DNA from: Sulfitobacter donghicola DSW-25 = KCTC 12864 = JCM 14565
GTDB lineage: Bacteria > Pseudomonadota > Alphaproteobacteria > Rhodobacterales > Rhodobacteraceae
DNA: 64,000 bases
Assembly (NCBI RefSeq): GCF_000622405.1
Contig: NZ_JASF01000001.1
Location: forward strand, 24,660 to 88,659
Direction of reading: 5' to 3'
The first letter of the stretch is position 1. Each line of letters opens with the position of its first letter. Both the position numbers and the translations under genes were made by a program. Below are positions 1-9,444 of the stretch, piece after piece. The notes beneath the pieces were generated by a model. The model was not told where the DNA came from. It worked only from the letters and a program-made list of their open reading frames with translations, and did not search any database.

Positions 1-3000
1 CGACATCAGAAATATCCGCAGTGCTGGCTGTGAGGGTCTGATCTTCAGTTGGCGTGCCGTTAACCACAAGTGCGCCCACGGGGGCATCGTTCAGGTTCGT
101 AATGGCCTGTGTTGGCGTGCTGGTCAGTGTATTTCCGTTATAGGTGACACGTGCTGAAATCTGCGCCTCTGTATCGGCTTGCGTCAGCACATAACTTTGA
201 GATGTTGCACCGCTGACGACATTGCCATCGCGCAACCATTCATAGCTAACCGCTGAGGGGGTCTCCCCGAGCAATGTCGTGGCGCCTTCCAGTGTAACCG
301 TCAGGGTGGCATCCTGTGTCTCGGCACCAATGATAACAAGACGGTCGACATCACCGCTTGTATCCCCCAACAGTGTGATGCTGCCCCCATCGGCAAGTGT
401 TACTTTCTGACCTCCTGTGACCTGCGTGGTCACAAGCGCCGAGATTTGGCTCGAACTCAGACCCGAGGTATCCAAACCGTCGGTGCCAAACTCGAAATCC
501 CGCACTGTATCATTGCCCATGCCTGTGCTCAGGACAAAATGGTCTGCTCCCTCGCCACCGAACAATACATCATTCGACGTGCCGCCATCAAGGGTGTCAT
601 CCCCCGCATTGCCTTTCAGTGTATCACTCCCACTGCCACCACGCAGGACGTCGTCTGTCTCACGCCCGCTGATGATGTCATTACCACCCAGCCCGTCGAG
701 AGTTGTGGTGGTCGATGTCACGCTCAGTACATCCGCGCCGCTGGTGGCCACATCGCCCACCTCGACTAAATCACCCACATCGATCGCATCCCTTCGATTT
801 TCGAAGACCCGCGCGTGCAGTTGCTCCATGGTAAAGGTGGAGCCATCCGCAAACTGCACCTGCTCGATCGCACCTGCATGTGTCCCTGAATAGGAGTTTG
901 CCAGCGTCAGCACATCGCGCGCGCCATGGGCATTGCCGAAATCCATAACCAGATTGTCCGCGCCACCCAGAGTGACCGCCATGTTCTCGGCTAGGTACCC
1001 TTCGACGATCACTGTGTCGGAGCCGCCTGTGGTCGTGCCCAGATCGTTGATGGAATCCCGCCCGTCGCCGGTACGGTAGATATAAGTGTCGCCACCTGCA
1101 CCACCGGAGGAAACATCACCGTCGCCTTCGCCGCCCAGCATCGTATCATTGCCATCAAAGCCGAACAGCTGGTTTGCCTGCCCATCTCCCCGCAGCAAAT
1201 CGTTGAAGTCAGAGCCATGCGCATGTTCGATATCGCGCAAGGTATCGAAATAGCCCAAACCGTCCCAAGCTGTGCCTTTGACCAAATCAACGGTCACGTC
1301 AGAGGTGGAATTAAGATAGCGCACAACATCCCCTGCGCCAGCCCCCCCGTTGATCGTGTCGGTCCCAACTTCACCCCACAACTGGTCATTACCATCACCA
1401 CCGGTTAAACTATCGTTGCCTGCCCCACCCAGAATGATATCGTCACCAGCGTTGCCGGAAATCTGGTCATTGCCTGCAAAACCAAAGAGGCGGTTAGCCG
1501 CGCTGTTGCCAGTAATCTGGTCAACATGCTCAGAGCCGTGTACGTTTTCGATGTTGATAAGCGTGTCACGTGCCTGTCCACCATCAGTGGCTACACCGAT
1601 TGAAAGATCGACACTTACTCCGCGCGCCTCATCGCGGTAGCGCACCAGATCGGATCCCGTGCCCCCGTCGATGGTGTCGGCACCCGCCTCGCCCCAAATC
1701 TCATCATCACCATTGCCCCCAAGCAGGCTGTCATTTCCTTCACCGCCCAGAAGCACATCATCGCCGTCCTGGCCCAGAAGGGTGTCTCGCCCGCCGAAGC
1801 CGAACAAGCGGTTGGCACCATTCGATCCGACAACGCTGTCATTATTGCCAGAGGCGTGCAGATCTTCGATGTTAGTGAGCGTATCGGTGAAACCATACCC
1901 GTCGCGCACAACGCCAGTGGTCAGGTTTGCATTGACCGCGCCCGTTGCCTCGAGATATCGGGCCAGATCCTGACCAGCCCCGCCATCAATGGTATCAGCG
2001 CCAGCGCCGCCCCAGATTTCGTCATCACCGACACCGCCGTTGAGCACGTCATTGTCGTCGCGCCCAAGCAGAATATCATTACCGCCGGCGCCATTCAGAG
2101 TGTCGGACCCTGCCTCGCCAACGAGACGGTTGTCCCCGCCATTCCCACTGATCAGGTCTGCAAGATCGGTGCCATAGACATCCTCAATGTTCCGCACCAC
2201 ATCGACATCACCAAAACCGTCCGTGATCCGGCCCGCCACCAGGTCAGCAGTAATGCCGAGCGTGCCGCCCTCTGTAAGCAGATCCTCACCGTAGTGCACC
2301 GCATCGATACCCGCGCCGCCGTCGATGGTGTCCGCGCCCGCAAGTGACCAGAAATCGTTATCATCGGCCCCGCCAATGATGCTGTCGGCAAAGATCGTGC
2401 CGTGCACCTGATCAATGTTGATTAATGTATCGCGGTCGCCAAAGCTGTCGATGGCCACACCGGTGGACAGGTTAACCACCACGCCTTGTATGCCACGCTC
2501 GATCTGGCCAGTCTGATAGTTGAGCTGGCCGATTGTGACTTCGGCGTTATATACAACCGTGTCACCGGTGCCCGTGGCGCCGTTGATTGTGTCGTTACCC
2601 TGAAAGCCGACATACCATTCCAGCTCCTGATGGCGCAGGTTGCCCCCTGTTAAACTGTCGGCATAAGCTGAACCATTGAGTTCGAGGAAGTGGAGCGCGG
2701 CGCTGAAATCAGTCCGCATGCCATCAGAGGTCGCAATACCTTTGGCAAGATTTACGGTAACAGCACTGTCAGTCCGGAAGACGATGTGATGCGCATAACG
2801 TGTCCCTTCAGATCCAGTGCCCGTGATGGTTTTGATGCCGCGCCCGTCAATCACAACAGTGTCGCGTGCGTCTTCCAATGTGGTGCCTACAACAACAGTA
2901 TCATTGCCCGCACCGGTAAAGATCAGATTGTCCCCGTCGAGCCCGTCAAGATAGTCATCGCCTCCCCGCCCGAACAAACGGTCGTCCTTGATACGGTTAG

Positions 3001-3619
3001 AGCCAATGATTCGGTCGTTGGCATCCGTACCCAGAACATATTCGACGTTGAGGATACGGTCACTATTGCCAAACGTATCAATTGCGACGCCAGTGGTCAG
3101 ATTAACGTTGACGCCGCTTGTCCCGTCTTCGCGAAAATAGGCGACCTGATCCAACCCACTCCCACCATCAATGGTATCGGCACCGGCACCACCCGCCAAC
3201 GTATCATCGCCACCAGCGCCATTGATCACGTCATTACCGCCTCCGCCGACAAGAAGATCACCTTCGCCGCGGCGACCCGTCAGGACATCATTCTGGTCAG
3301 AGCCATAAACAGCTTCGATATTGGTCAGCGTATCGGTATTACCGAAGGTATCGCGGGCAACTCCGGTTTCGAGATTGACACTTACACCGCTGGTGCCACC
3401 ATCCCGGTCATAGAGCACCTCGTCAGTGCCATCCCCCCCGTCAAGCGTATCGGCACCACGCCCACCGACCAACCGGTCATCGCCGCTGCCCCCGTTCAAA
3501 ACATCCGCACCGCCAAGCCCGTTGAGCAAGTCATTACCGCTAAACCCGTTTAGGGTGTCGTTAGCGTTATTATCTCCGATAAGAGTATCATTTGCGCCGC
3601 TGCCATTCCTCGTAACCAT
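1..3619 (-). CDS. Large RTX Ca2+-binding repeat protein, C-terminus beyond the window
   Basis: The frame is open on the minus strand from an ATG at 3619-3617 to the window edge, at least 1206 residues; I checked it at 3600, 2040, 1060, 300 and 60. The start has AGGGA about 6 nt upstream. RTX nonapeptides (GGxGxDxLx) begin almost at residue 8, so there is no classical signal peptide. The body is built from at least six units of about 100 residues, each with a VNLxTGxAxD motif, a DTLxNIExVxG motif, and then GGxGADTIDGG repeats. Nearer the window edge there is a non-repeat stretch and then an Ig-like segment (SYEWLRDG), followed by the start of another such domain (GTPTEDQTLTA). Probably a secreted type I adhesin or surface protein; function unknown. 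It lies downstream of, and co-directional with, the next RTX gene. Confidence 0.85.
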   Translation of the reverse strand, partial: MVTRNGSGANDTLIGDNNANDTLNGFSGNDLLNGLGGADVLNGGSGDDRLVGGRGADTLDGGDGTDEVLYDRDGGTSGVSVNLETGVARDTFGNTDTLTNIEAVYGSDQNDVLTGRRGEGDLLVGGGGNDVINGAGGDDTLAGGAGADTIDGGSGLDQVAYFREDGTSGVNVNLTTGVAIDTFGNSDRILNVEYVLGTDANDRIIGSNRIKDDRLFGRGGDDYLDGLDGDNLIFTGAGNDTVVVGTTLEDARDTVVIDGRGIKTITGTGSEGTRYAHHIVFRTDSAVTVNLAKGIATSDGMRTDFSAALHFLELNGSAYADSLTGGNLRHQELEWYVGFQGNDTINGATGTGDTVVYNAEVTIGQLNYQTGQIERGIQGVVVNLSTGVAIDSFGDRDTLINIDQVHGTIFADSIIGGADDNDFWSLAGADTIDGGAGIDAVHYGEDLLTEGGTLGITADLVAGRITDGFGDVDVVRNIEDVYGTDLADLISGNGGDNRLVGEAGSDTLNGAGGNDILLGRDDNDVLNGGVGDDEIWGGAGADTIDGGAGQDLARYLEATGAVNANLTTGVVRDGYGFTDTLTNIEDLHASGNNDSVVGSNGANRLFGFGGRDTLLGQDGDDVLLGGEGNDSLLGGNGDDEIWGEAGADTIDGGTGSDLVRYRDEARGVSVDLSIGVATDGGQARDTLINIENVHGSEHVDQITGNSAANRLFGFAGNDQISGNAGDDIILGGAGNDSLTGGDGNDQLWGEVGTDTINGGAGAGDVVRYLNSTSDVTVDLVKGTAWDGLGYFDTLRDIEHAHGSDFNDLLRGDGQANQLFGFDGNDTMLGGEGDGDVSSGGAGGDTYIYRTGDGRDSINDLGTTTGGSDTVIVEGYLAENMAVTLGGADNLVMDFGNAHGARDVLTLANSYSGTHAGAIEQVQFADGSTFTMEQLHARVFENRRDAIDVGDLVEVGDVATSGADVLSVTSTTTTLDGLGGNDIISGRETDDVLRGGSGSDTLKGNAGDDTLDGGTSNDVLFGGEGADHFVLSTGMGNDTVRDFEFGTDGLDTSGLSSSQISALVTTQVTGGQKVTLADGGSITLLGDTSGDVDRLVIIGAETQDATLTVTLEGATTLLGETPSAVSYEWLRDGNVVSGATSQSYVLTQADTEAQISARVTYNGNTLTSTPTQAITNLNDAPVGALVVNGTPTEDQTLTASTADISDV

Positions 3620-3684
3620 GAAATTCCCTGTCAGTATTAATATGCTTACACCTCAGTAGTGAAGTGGTGTCAGGCGTATGTGGT

Positions 3685-3731
3685 GACCCCAATAAGGGCA
3701 GCGAAGCGCGTGTTGGGGTCGTTGCCCTTAT
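3685..3731 (-). promoter_or_regulatory. Two mutually exclusive hairpins between RTX genes (attenuator-like)
   Basis: Between the stop of the RTX gene at 3739 and the start of the next RTX gene at 3619, the arms 3692-3700 (ATAAGGGCA) and 3723-3731 (TGCCCTTAT) form a perfect 9-bp stem. GACCCCAA at 3685-3692 and TTGGGGTC at 3713-3720 form an overlapping 8-bp stem. The two share sequence, so both cannot form fully at once. There is no T-run. This could be a partial terminator or attenuator controlling read-through into the second RTX gene. The function is inferred from structure only. Confidence 0.4.
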
Positions 3732-3738
3732 CCGTTTG

Positions 3739-6132
3739 TCAGGCCATTAGATCGAATGTATCCGCCCCAATGCGCAGGTTGATTTCATCTTGGCCGTCCC
3801 CGTCTACCAGCGCCCAGATGATCTGGCCCGTTGGCTTGTAGACGATGAAGGCCTCGTCGACGCCTGCCTCTCCTGCATTTGCCGTGGTAGCAACGTTGAT
3901 CTGGAATTGAGACAGTGTTGCATTCGCATTGCCAAAGTACAGCACATCACCTTCAGCCGCGTCATAGTCCTGAATCCAGTCCGATCCGTGGTTGGCAATC
4001 CCGATGTGGTAGAATTCATCCGCACCGGCACCGCCGTTCACACGGTCATAGCCAAAGCCGCCGTTGACAAAATCATCGCCGTCGCCGCCAAACAGGATAT
4101 CGCCCAAGGCAGAGCCTGTTAGTAGGTCATCTCCTGCGCCGCCGATAACCGTATCTGCGCCAAAGTCGCCTGCAATGGTATCATTGCCAGCATCGCCGCG
4201 CAGCTCGTCGTTGCCGTAACCGCCGTTTATGTCATCGTTGCCATTGCCGCCGTAGATGACGTCGCGCAGATCTTTCTCGGAATCTCCGCCTCTGATGCTG
4301 TCGTTGCCTTCTCCGCCGACCAGTATGTCACTGCCATCGCCGCCCTCAATCATGTCGTTGCCGTCGCCGCCATTGACGCGGTCATCGCCTTCACGCGCAT
4401 AAAGATTATCATCACCGGCCAACCCGTTCAGCGTATCGTTACCTGCGGTGCCATAGAGGATATCGTCCTCTGCGGTTGCATCAGGGCCGACGAACTGTGT
4501 CAGATCAATGGTGGTATCCGCAAGGCGCAGCTCCTCGACGTCATAGAGGATGTGGGTTGCATTTGAGGCGTTGACGGTGATGCCCGCTCCGCTCCACCCT
4601 GACAAGGTGATGCTGGACGACGTCTGGCCGTACATTTCCACATAGTCAAAGCCCTGCCCGCCAAAAAACCAGTCGTCCCCGTCGTTGCCACCTTGAAGTG
4701 TGTCGCTGCCATCGCCACCGTCGAGGGTGTCATCGCCCAGACCACCGCGCAGGAGGTTGTTTGCCCCATTGCCGACCAGAACGCTGTCTGTCTCACGGGC
4801 ACCGGTGAGTTCTTCTACGTTTGAGACGGTGTGCTCGAACTCCTCGCCATTCCACAGGCCGGTGATTGTTCCCGTATCCAGATCGGCATAGACATCTGTC
4901 ACGCCACTACGGTCATAGCGCAGATAGTCGGTGCCGCCGCCTGCATCGAGGGTGTCATTTCCCTCACGCAGAATGAAACGCTCATCGCGGTAACTGCCAA
5001 GGATCATATCGTCGAAATCGGTGCCTTCAATTTCGACCCTTGTTGCCGAGCTGTTATTGTTGATCTGGTCCGTGCTGCCGTGTCCGTCGCTTGCAATCAC
5101 GCCAGTGACCAGATTGACGTCGACGCCCTCTGTGGCGCCACTGTAGTGGGACACACGTACGATAGTGCCGCCTTCAATGTTGAAGGTGTCCGCACCGGCA
5201 CCACCTTGCAGGCCGGTCCATGTGCTGTTCTGGGCATTGTTGATGTTGAACGTGTCGTCAAAATCTGTACCGCCGATCCAGATCCCATCTCCGAAGTTCC
5301 AGTTCATTGCCCAGAACGCGTCAATGAGGTTATCTGTCTGGCCTGTTCCATTCTTTTCAACGATTGTTGTCAGCGCATCTACATCGGATGTGTAGGTAAT
5401 GCCGCCCGCCAAATCCGCGTAGGAAACGGTGTAGAAATCGCGTGATCCAGGGTCGGTGCCGTAGAGGTCAATGATGTCCTCCCCTGCGGTTCCGGTGATT
5501 TTATCTTCGGAATCGTTAGATCGAGCGGTGATAAGATCATCGCCTGCTGTGCCGATAAGGGTGTCATCTGCGTTTGTGCCCGTTACGTCATTGAGGATGC
5601 CCACTTCAACGCCCGGGAGAGTTGCAAACGGGATTTGTTTGCCTGCAGCGAGGGGGGAGCTGTCAGGGATGGGACTGAGCAGTGTGATCGATTCATCAAA
5701 AGCTTCTGCTTGAGCCGCTGTATTGAGCGTCGGAAATGCATCCCCACCCAGCACAAAGACATGCGCAGATTCTTTGATGAATGCGTTGGAGTCGAAAGTC
5801 CCTTCGCCGATCCGCTCTACGTCAAGGACAAGCACTTGTGTGGCTTTCCCTGCGCCCCACGAAACCTGTCCAACCGACGCATCAACTTCGGCACCCAAAT
5901 CGACCATCGCGTCCAGCGAAAGGCTGTTGAGGGCAACCAGCCCACCCTCGCCGCTGTCAACGTCTACGAAGGGAAGTTCTCCCTCGTAAAAGTTCTCCTC
6001 GATACTATATGAAAAGCTTGTGACATCATTTTGCGTTGTAACAATGAGCTGTACGGTATCCGTGCTGGTCACGCCGTCGTCGGTTTCGGATTCAAAATTG
6101 AAGGTTATACCATCTAGCTTGTAAACGTTCAT
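3739..6132 (-). CDS. RTX Ca2+-binding protein with the shared C-terminal cassette
   Basis: A 797-residue protein. I chose ATG at 6132 rather than the TTG four codons upstream because GGAG (6142-6139) lies 6 nt before it. The first ~180 residues carry no RTX repeat and match no domain I recognise. From about residue 185 there are RTX motifs (GTNADDTLIGTAGDD) and VNLxTGxIAS units like those in the neighbouring RTX gene, then a dense run of GGxGND nonapeptides. The last ~185 residues are the cassette shared with five other proteins here: DLRDVI, GGYGNDELRGDAGND, DEFYHIG, HGSDWIQDY, QFQIN, PTGQIIWALVDG and a terminal FDLMA. An acidic, glycine-rich protein with a hydrophobic C-terminus fits type I secretion. 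Role unknown. Confidence 0.85.
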   Translation of the reverse strand: MNVYKLDGITFNFESETDDGVTSTDTVQLIVTTQNDVTSFSYSIEENFYEGELPFVDVDSGEGGLVALNSLSLDAMVDLGAEVDASVGQVSWGAGKATQVLVLDVERIGEGTFDSNAFIKESAHVFVLGGDAFPTLNTAAQAEAFDESITLLSPIPDSSPLAAGKQIPFATLPGVEVGILNDVTGTNADDTLIGTAGDDLITARSNDSEDKITGTAGEDIIDLYGTDPGSRDFYTVSYADLAGGITYTSDVDALTTIVEKNGTGQTDNLIDAFWAMNWNFGDGIWIGGTDFDDTFNINNAQNSTWTGLQGGAGADTFNIEGGTIVRVSHYSGATEGVDVNLVTGVIASDGHGSTDQINNNSSATRVEIEGTDFDDMILGSYRDERFILREGNDTLDAGGGTDYLRYDRSGVTDVYADLDTGTITGLWNGEEFEHTVSNVEELTGARETDSVLVGNGANNLLRGGLGDDTLDGGDGSDTLQGGNDGDDWFFGGQGFDYVEMYGQTSSSITLSGWSGAGITVNASNATHILYDVEELRLADTTIDLTQFVGPDATAEDDILYGTAGNDTLNGLAGDDNLYAREGDDRVNGGDGNDMIEGGDGSDILVGGEGNDSIRGGDSEKDLRDVIYGGNGNDDINGGYGNDELRGDAGNDTIAGDFGADTVIGGAGDDLLTGSALGDILFGGDGDDFVNGGFGYDRVNGGAGADEFYHIGIANHGSDWIQDYDAAEGDVLYFGNANATLSQFQINVATTANAGEAGVDEAFIVYKPTGQIIWALVDGDGQDEINLRIGADTFDLMA

Positions 6133-6605
6133 GTCAGGCTCCAATGCTTTAAAATTATATTAAAATTCTAGACGCTATATCACAGTAAATCAACGGGTCG
6201 ATGGTCTGAAAACAGAGATGGTCCTGGTTTTTCGACCAGTTTACGACCTTGGTAAGGTGGATCAGGGTTTCATGTCAGGCCGCTAATCTCACTGGTTCTG
6301 TTTGGCTCACATAGGCCTCGTTGGGGGTCAAGATGCGGGCGTTCGGCGTTTAGTATGTAATCTCGATCGCTTAGGACGGATCAACACTTTCGTCCCCGAT
6401 ATTGCGAAATTGAAGAGAAGGATACAAAGAACTACCGCTAATTAGGAAGCCATCATTGACATTAAAGCCCAAGACCCCAAGCGTAAGATCGAAAGTATAA
6501 AAAATACCCTTTTTGATACGTCATTTATCGAGAATTACGTTGGATTATGCCAGATGCCAAAAATGCAAATCAAGTCTTTAATAATCAATAAAAATTAACA
6601 GCCAT
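6133..6605. other. 473-bp AT-rich gap with RTX promoter region and IS remnant
   Basis: No intact gene. The stretch next to the RTX start (6150-6185) is very AT-rich (TTAAAATTATATTAAAATT) and probably holds that gene's promoter. The 6190-6340 portion holds an insertion-sequence remnant, described separately. Positions 6400-6600 are AT-rich with no feature I can name. Confidence 0.4.
6190..6340 (-). mobile_element. Probable IS3-type remnant (transposase tail plus IS end)
   Basis: Minus-strand codons 6331-6275 read LTPNEAYVSQTEPVRLAA then stop, which resembles the C-terminus of IS3-type transposases. An in-frame stop lies just upstream, so only the tail survives. The sequence after it (ATCCACCTTAcCAA ... 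CTGGTCGAA ... GACCATCTCT) resembles 34862-34902, just outside the IS3 remnant near 34860 (ATCCACCTTAACAA ... CTGGTCCGAA ... GACCACCTCT). Two copies of the same IS end therefore seem to remain. Assignment is by eye. Confidence 0.4.
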
Positions 6606-7619
6606 TTATTGCACGCCATTCTTCAAAAAGGCCTCCAACCGCGCCACGAATGCAGAGTTCACCGCCGTCCCTTGCACCACAACACGCCCGTCGCGCGCCA
6701 GCATCTCCAACCCCTCCCCCAACGCCCCCTGCCGCGGCAGGGCGGGCAGGGTGACCGAAACCTCCTCTTTTGGGCCGGTATCTTCCAAAGGTATCTCTGA
6801 GGGCCTCACAGACTTCATCTGACTGGTCACCGCAGCCTCCAGCACCTCACGCTCGGACCCGCCTGACGCATGCGCCTCGCGCAGCTGCGCGCGTAATTGT
6901 GCCGCTGCCTGCGCATCCCCACCCAGCAGCTTGGACAGTGCCAAACCCAATCGTTCAGGAATGTCCTGCGGCGATTGCAAAACCTCGTCCAATGCCTCCA
7001 CCACAGGCATGAAGGATTTAATCTTGGACCGTTTGGAAAAGCTTACGGACGCAAACAACCCCTGCAACGCCTCCTTGTCGGTTTCGAACACCCCTGCCCT
7101 CAAAGTCTGGACCGTAACGCGTGCGCGCTCATAAAAAGACAGGTTTGCACGGATCTCGTTTTCCTCAACCATTGCCATATAAGCGTCGGCCTGTGCTGCC
7201 GGCTGCCGGATGAGCGCATGCACAGTGGCAAACCGCGCCTCACCAGTATTGGCATACAGTGCCCGCAACGCCTGTAGGCGCCGCCAGCCCGAAATGAGGC
7301 CAAAACCATTCTCGATCATCACCACCTCTATGGGGGCCTGCTGTCCGCGCGCTTGAATGCTTTGATAGAGGGCATCAATATCTTCTTGCGCTGTGTGTTG
7401 CCGGTCACGGATCAGATAAGTCTCGAGCACCTGCCCCAGCGGAAGAGCGCGTATGATCCGCCCTTCTCGTGTCGCATTGTCTAGCTCGGCACGCAGCGCT
7501 TCAAAGGCCGCGACCGATGCCGCATCTCCTGCAATCTGCGCAATCGGGGCACGCGCTACGGGCGCCACAGCCGGACTAGCCGTCAACTGTGCAGGGGTTA
7601 ATCTTCTACGCTTTGCCAT
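6606..7619 (-). CDS. parB: ParB-type centromere-binding partition protein
   Basis: A 337-residue protein with GGAG 7 nt before the ATG. It has the ParB/Spo0J N-terminal CTP-binding fold: the dimension-setting 'IRDRQHTAQEDIDALYQSI' stretch (near residue 70), ISGWRRLQALRAL (near 108), and ENEIRANLSFYERA (near 152), the family's ENxxRxxLxxxE motif. A helix-turn-helix region follows at about 175-200 (LFASVSFSKRSKIKSFM), then a variable C-terminal dimerisation part. It would bind parS and work with the ParA encoded just upstream. Two palindromes (7687-7710 and 10538-10557) are candidate targets. It has the length of plasmid RepB/ParB proteins of Rhodobacterales and lies 106 bp downstream of parA, probably in one transcript. 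Confidence 0.9.
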   Translation of the reverse strand: MAKRRRLTPAQLTASPAVAPVARAPIAQIAGDAASVAAFEALRAELDNATREGRIIRALPLGQVLETYLIRDRQHTAQEDIDALYQSIQARGQQAPIEVVMIENGFGLISGWRRLQALRALYANTGEARFATVHALIRQPAAQADAYMAMVEENEIRANLSFYERARVTVQTLRAGVFETDKEALQGLFASVSFSKRSKIKSFMPVVEALDEVLQSPQDIPERLGLALSKLLGGDAQAAAQLRAQLREAHASGGSEREVLEAAVTSQMKSVRPSEIPLEDTGPKEEVSVTLPALPRQGALGEGLEMLARDGRVVVQGTAVNSAFVARLEAFLKNGVQ

Positions 7620-7686
7620 AATGTATCTCCTCGCGGCACTAAAACCGCCTTCACCTTATTACTGCCCTACCACTACGTGCGGACCT

Positions 7687-7710
7687 AAACCTTTCGCGTG
7701 CGAAAGGTTT
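7687..7710. promoter_or_regulatory. Perfect palindrome between parA and parB, candidate parS
   Basis: Arms AAACCTTTCGC (7687-7697) and GCGAAAGGTTT (7700-7710) are a perfect 11-bp inverted repeat around GT. The core CTTTCGCRTRCGAAAGG recurs at 10538-10557, right after repA. Two copies of one palindrome bracketing the replication/partition genes is what a ParB-binding centromere looks like. An alternative is a rho-independent terminator, but no T-run follows. Confidence 0.7.
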
Positions 7711-7725
7711 CAATTAGACCCTAAA

Positions 7726-9102
7726 TTAATCTTTAGAGACTTCGTCACGCCGCCAAATGCCCAGCAACAGCTTTTTGAACGCAGCATAGGTCTGGTCAAA
7801 TGTGGCCCGTCCGCGGGCATAAGTTTCACGGTTAAAGTCACGGTAATCCGCTTCATAAAGACCACTGGCCTGCTCTCCCGCCTGCCCGATCAGTGCGGTA
7901 AAATCCTGCCGGTGCGGAGAAAGTGTATCGCCCAGATAAGCCTGCATTAGCGCGCCCATCTCGGATTGCTGGGCCGCGTCAAAACGGGTGATCACTGCCC
8001 GCACAGCGTCCCATTCAAACTGTAACTCCGGTCGCCCCAGCGCGCGCGCGGCCATATTCTCCCCCGTCTCGATTGAAGAAAACGTGGCGTGCAGCATGTC
8101 AAAGAACCGGCCCGTGCTATCGAATTCCAAAAACGATGCCCCCAGCGGGACTAATAGAATATCTGCCGCAGCCAAACCGTTGATCGTGAGATAGCCCAAC
8201 GCAGGGGGGGTATCGATAAAGACCAGATCATAGTCATCCAAGACACCATCCACCTCTAGCGTGTCGGTCAGCGCATCCCACAACTTCCAGCTGCGTCCTT
8301 GCATCCGCCACACAGGGATCTGGAACTCTGCCCAATATAAGTTCAGTTGCGCGCCGATCAAATCGATGTTGGGCCAATGTGTCGTCTGGATTAGGTCCTT
8401 GGTTGTGATATCGACAGCCTCCGTTAGTGTCTCGTCCAGCAAAACGGGGTCCAGCCCCTGAGAGGCCCTCATCTGGTTATCGGCTTTCAGGTGGGTGGCA
8501 TAATGGCGCGCGATGAGGGGAAAGACCGTCTGCCACTCATCCTCGACCTTGCCGCCAAAGATCGAGGTCATCGAGCCTTGTGAATCCAGATCAACAACCA
8601 GAACACGGTAGCCGTCCAGTGCGGCCGACATTGCCAGATGCGCTGCGGTAGATGTTTTGCCCACCCCGCCTTTAAAGTTTGCGACAGCGACAATCTTTGC
8701 CTTCGCGCCTTCGGGTCGGTAGGGGGCATATTCTTTCGACTTTGACCCCTGATCCGCAAAATGGGCCCGCAGCAACAGTACCTCTTCAAAGGTGAACCAC
8801 TTGGCTCCGCCAGCAGTTTCCGACGCGCCTTGGGGAAGGTGGGGATTTTGTTTGAGCACACGGCGAAAGTGGCCTTGGGCTACGGGGATCAGGTAGCGGG
8901 TAATCTCCCACGTAGAGAAGGGTCGCAGGCTTTTACAGCCCGTCTCGTCCAGGCCTCGCCCTGCCAGATCTTCCCGCCCCCGGGCACAGTTCTGGGCAAT
9001 ACTGGCAAAGCTGTCTGCGCTCACAGGCGCACCTAAATCGGCAAGTGCTTGATCGGGATCTATGTTGAAATAAGGGGGAAGGTTGGGTGTCTCTGGGGCC
9101 AT
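7726..9102 (-). CDS. parA: ParA-type partition ATPase (plasmid RepA/ParA family)
   Basis: A 458-residue ParA with an N-terminal extension. Residues ~1-130 contain a DNA-binding-like segment (FSTWEITRYLIPVAQGHFRR). The deviant Walker A KGGVGKTS is at ~144, the VVDLDSQGS motif (A') follows at ~172, and VFIDTPPALG (Walker B) at ~290. Length and architecture match plasmid ParAs that autorepress their own promoter through the N-terminal domain. It would drive segregation by ATP-dependent movement of ParB-parS complexes. It is divergent from repA, with the origin between. The SD before the ATG is weak. A 12-bp palindrome at 9150-9161, 48 bp upstream, is a possible ParA operator. Confidence 0.92.
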   Translation of the reverse strand: MAPETPNLPPYFNIDPDQALADLGAPVSADSFASIAQNCARGREDLAGRGLDETGCKSLRPFSTWEITRYLIPVAQGHFRRVLKQNPHLPQGASETAGGAKWFTFEEVLLLRAHFADQGSKSKEYAPYRPEGAKAKIVAVANFKGGVGKTSTAAHLAMSAALDGYRVLVVDLDSQGSMTSIFGGKVEDEWQTVFPLIARHYATHLKADNQMRASQGLDPVLLDETLTEAVDITTKDLIQTTHWPNIDLIGAQLNLYWAEFQIPVWRMQGRSWKLWDALTDTLEVDGVLDDYDLVFIDTPPALGYLTINGLAAADILLVPLGASFLEFDSTGRFFDMLHATFSSIETGENMAARALGRPELQFEWDAVRAVITRFDAAQQSEMGALMQAYLGDTLSPHRQDFTALIGQAGEQASGLYEADYRDFNRETYARGRATFDQTYAAFKKLLLGIWRRDEVSKD

Positions 9103-9149
9103 GGGATATGCTCGATGTTGTGTATTTCAACCTGTATATCACAAAACGC

Positions 9150-9161
9150 ATTACATGTAAT
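9150..9161. promoter_or_regulatory. Perfect 12-bp palindrome upstream of parA, possible operator
   Basis: ATTACATGTAAT is its own reverse complement and lies 48 bp upstream of the parA start in AT-rich DNA. ParA proteins with an N-terminal DNA-binding domain commonly autorepress, so this is a candidate operator. Only the palindrome is seen; binding is inferred. Confidence 0.35.
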
Positions 9162-9244
9162 ATTTAAAGTAACATCTCAGCCAAACAGCCCTATTCTTTA
9201 GCAAATTGATGGGTTTGATTGTTGGTATGATATTTAAAAGCGGT

Positions 9245-9258
9245 TTCTCGTACGAGAA
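9245..9258. promoter_or_regulatory. Perfect 14-bp palindrome in the origin region
   Basis: TTCTCGTACGAGAA is a perfect palindrome in the AT-rich half of the origin region, about 145 bp upstream of parA. It loosely resembles the candidate parS core (TTTCGCRTRCGAAA) but has CTCG/CGAG instead of TTCG/CGAA. It may be a protein-binding site; role unknown. Confidence 0.35.
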
Positions 9259-9355
9259 TTTCCAAGTTATATTTAGTTATATTTTAGTTAGAGAAAAAGT
9301 CCTGTGATTTTTGCACTTCAAATTCAGATGGTTGGAGGCACTTATTCAGTCAGCC

Positions 9356-9415
9356 CGACTCTGAAACCACGTTAAGGCGACTCTGAAACCACGAAATAGC
9401 GATTCCGAAACCACG
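9356..9415 (+). repeat. Three iterons, 22-bp period
   Basis: CGACTCTGAAACCACG at 9356-9371 and again at 9378-9393, then CGATTCCGAAACCACG at 9400-9415. Starts are exactly 22 bp apart, about two helical turns, so all copies face one side of the DNA. A further AAACCACG lies at 9473-9480. They are the likely RepA binding sites. Confidence 0.8.
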
Positions 9416-9444
9416 CCACTCTTGTGCGCGCCATAGACGCAGTC

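Noticed and set aside
2690..3553. 287-codon plus-strand frame and similar plus-strand frames in 1-3600
   Set aside because: Antisense shadows of the RTX gene that reads continuously on the minus strand to the window edge.
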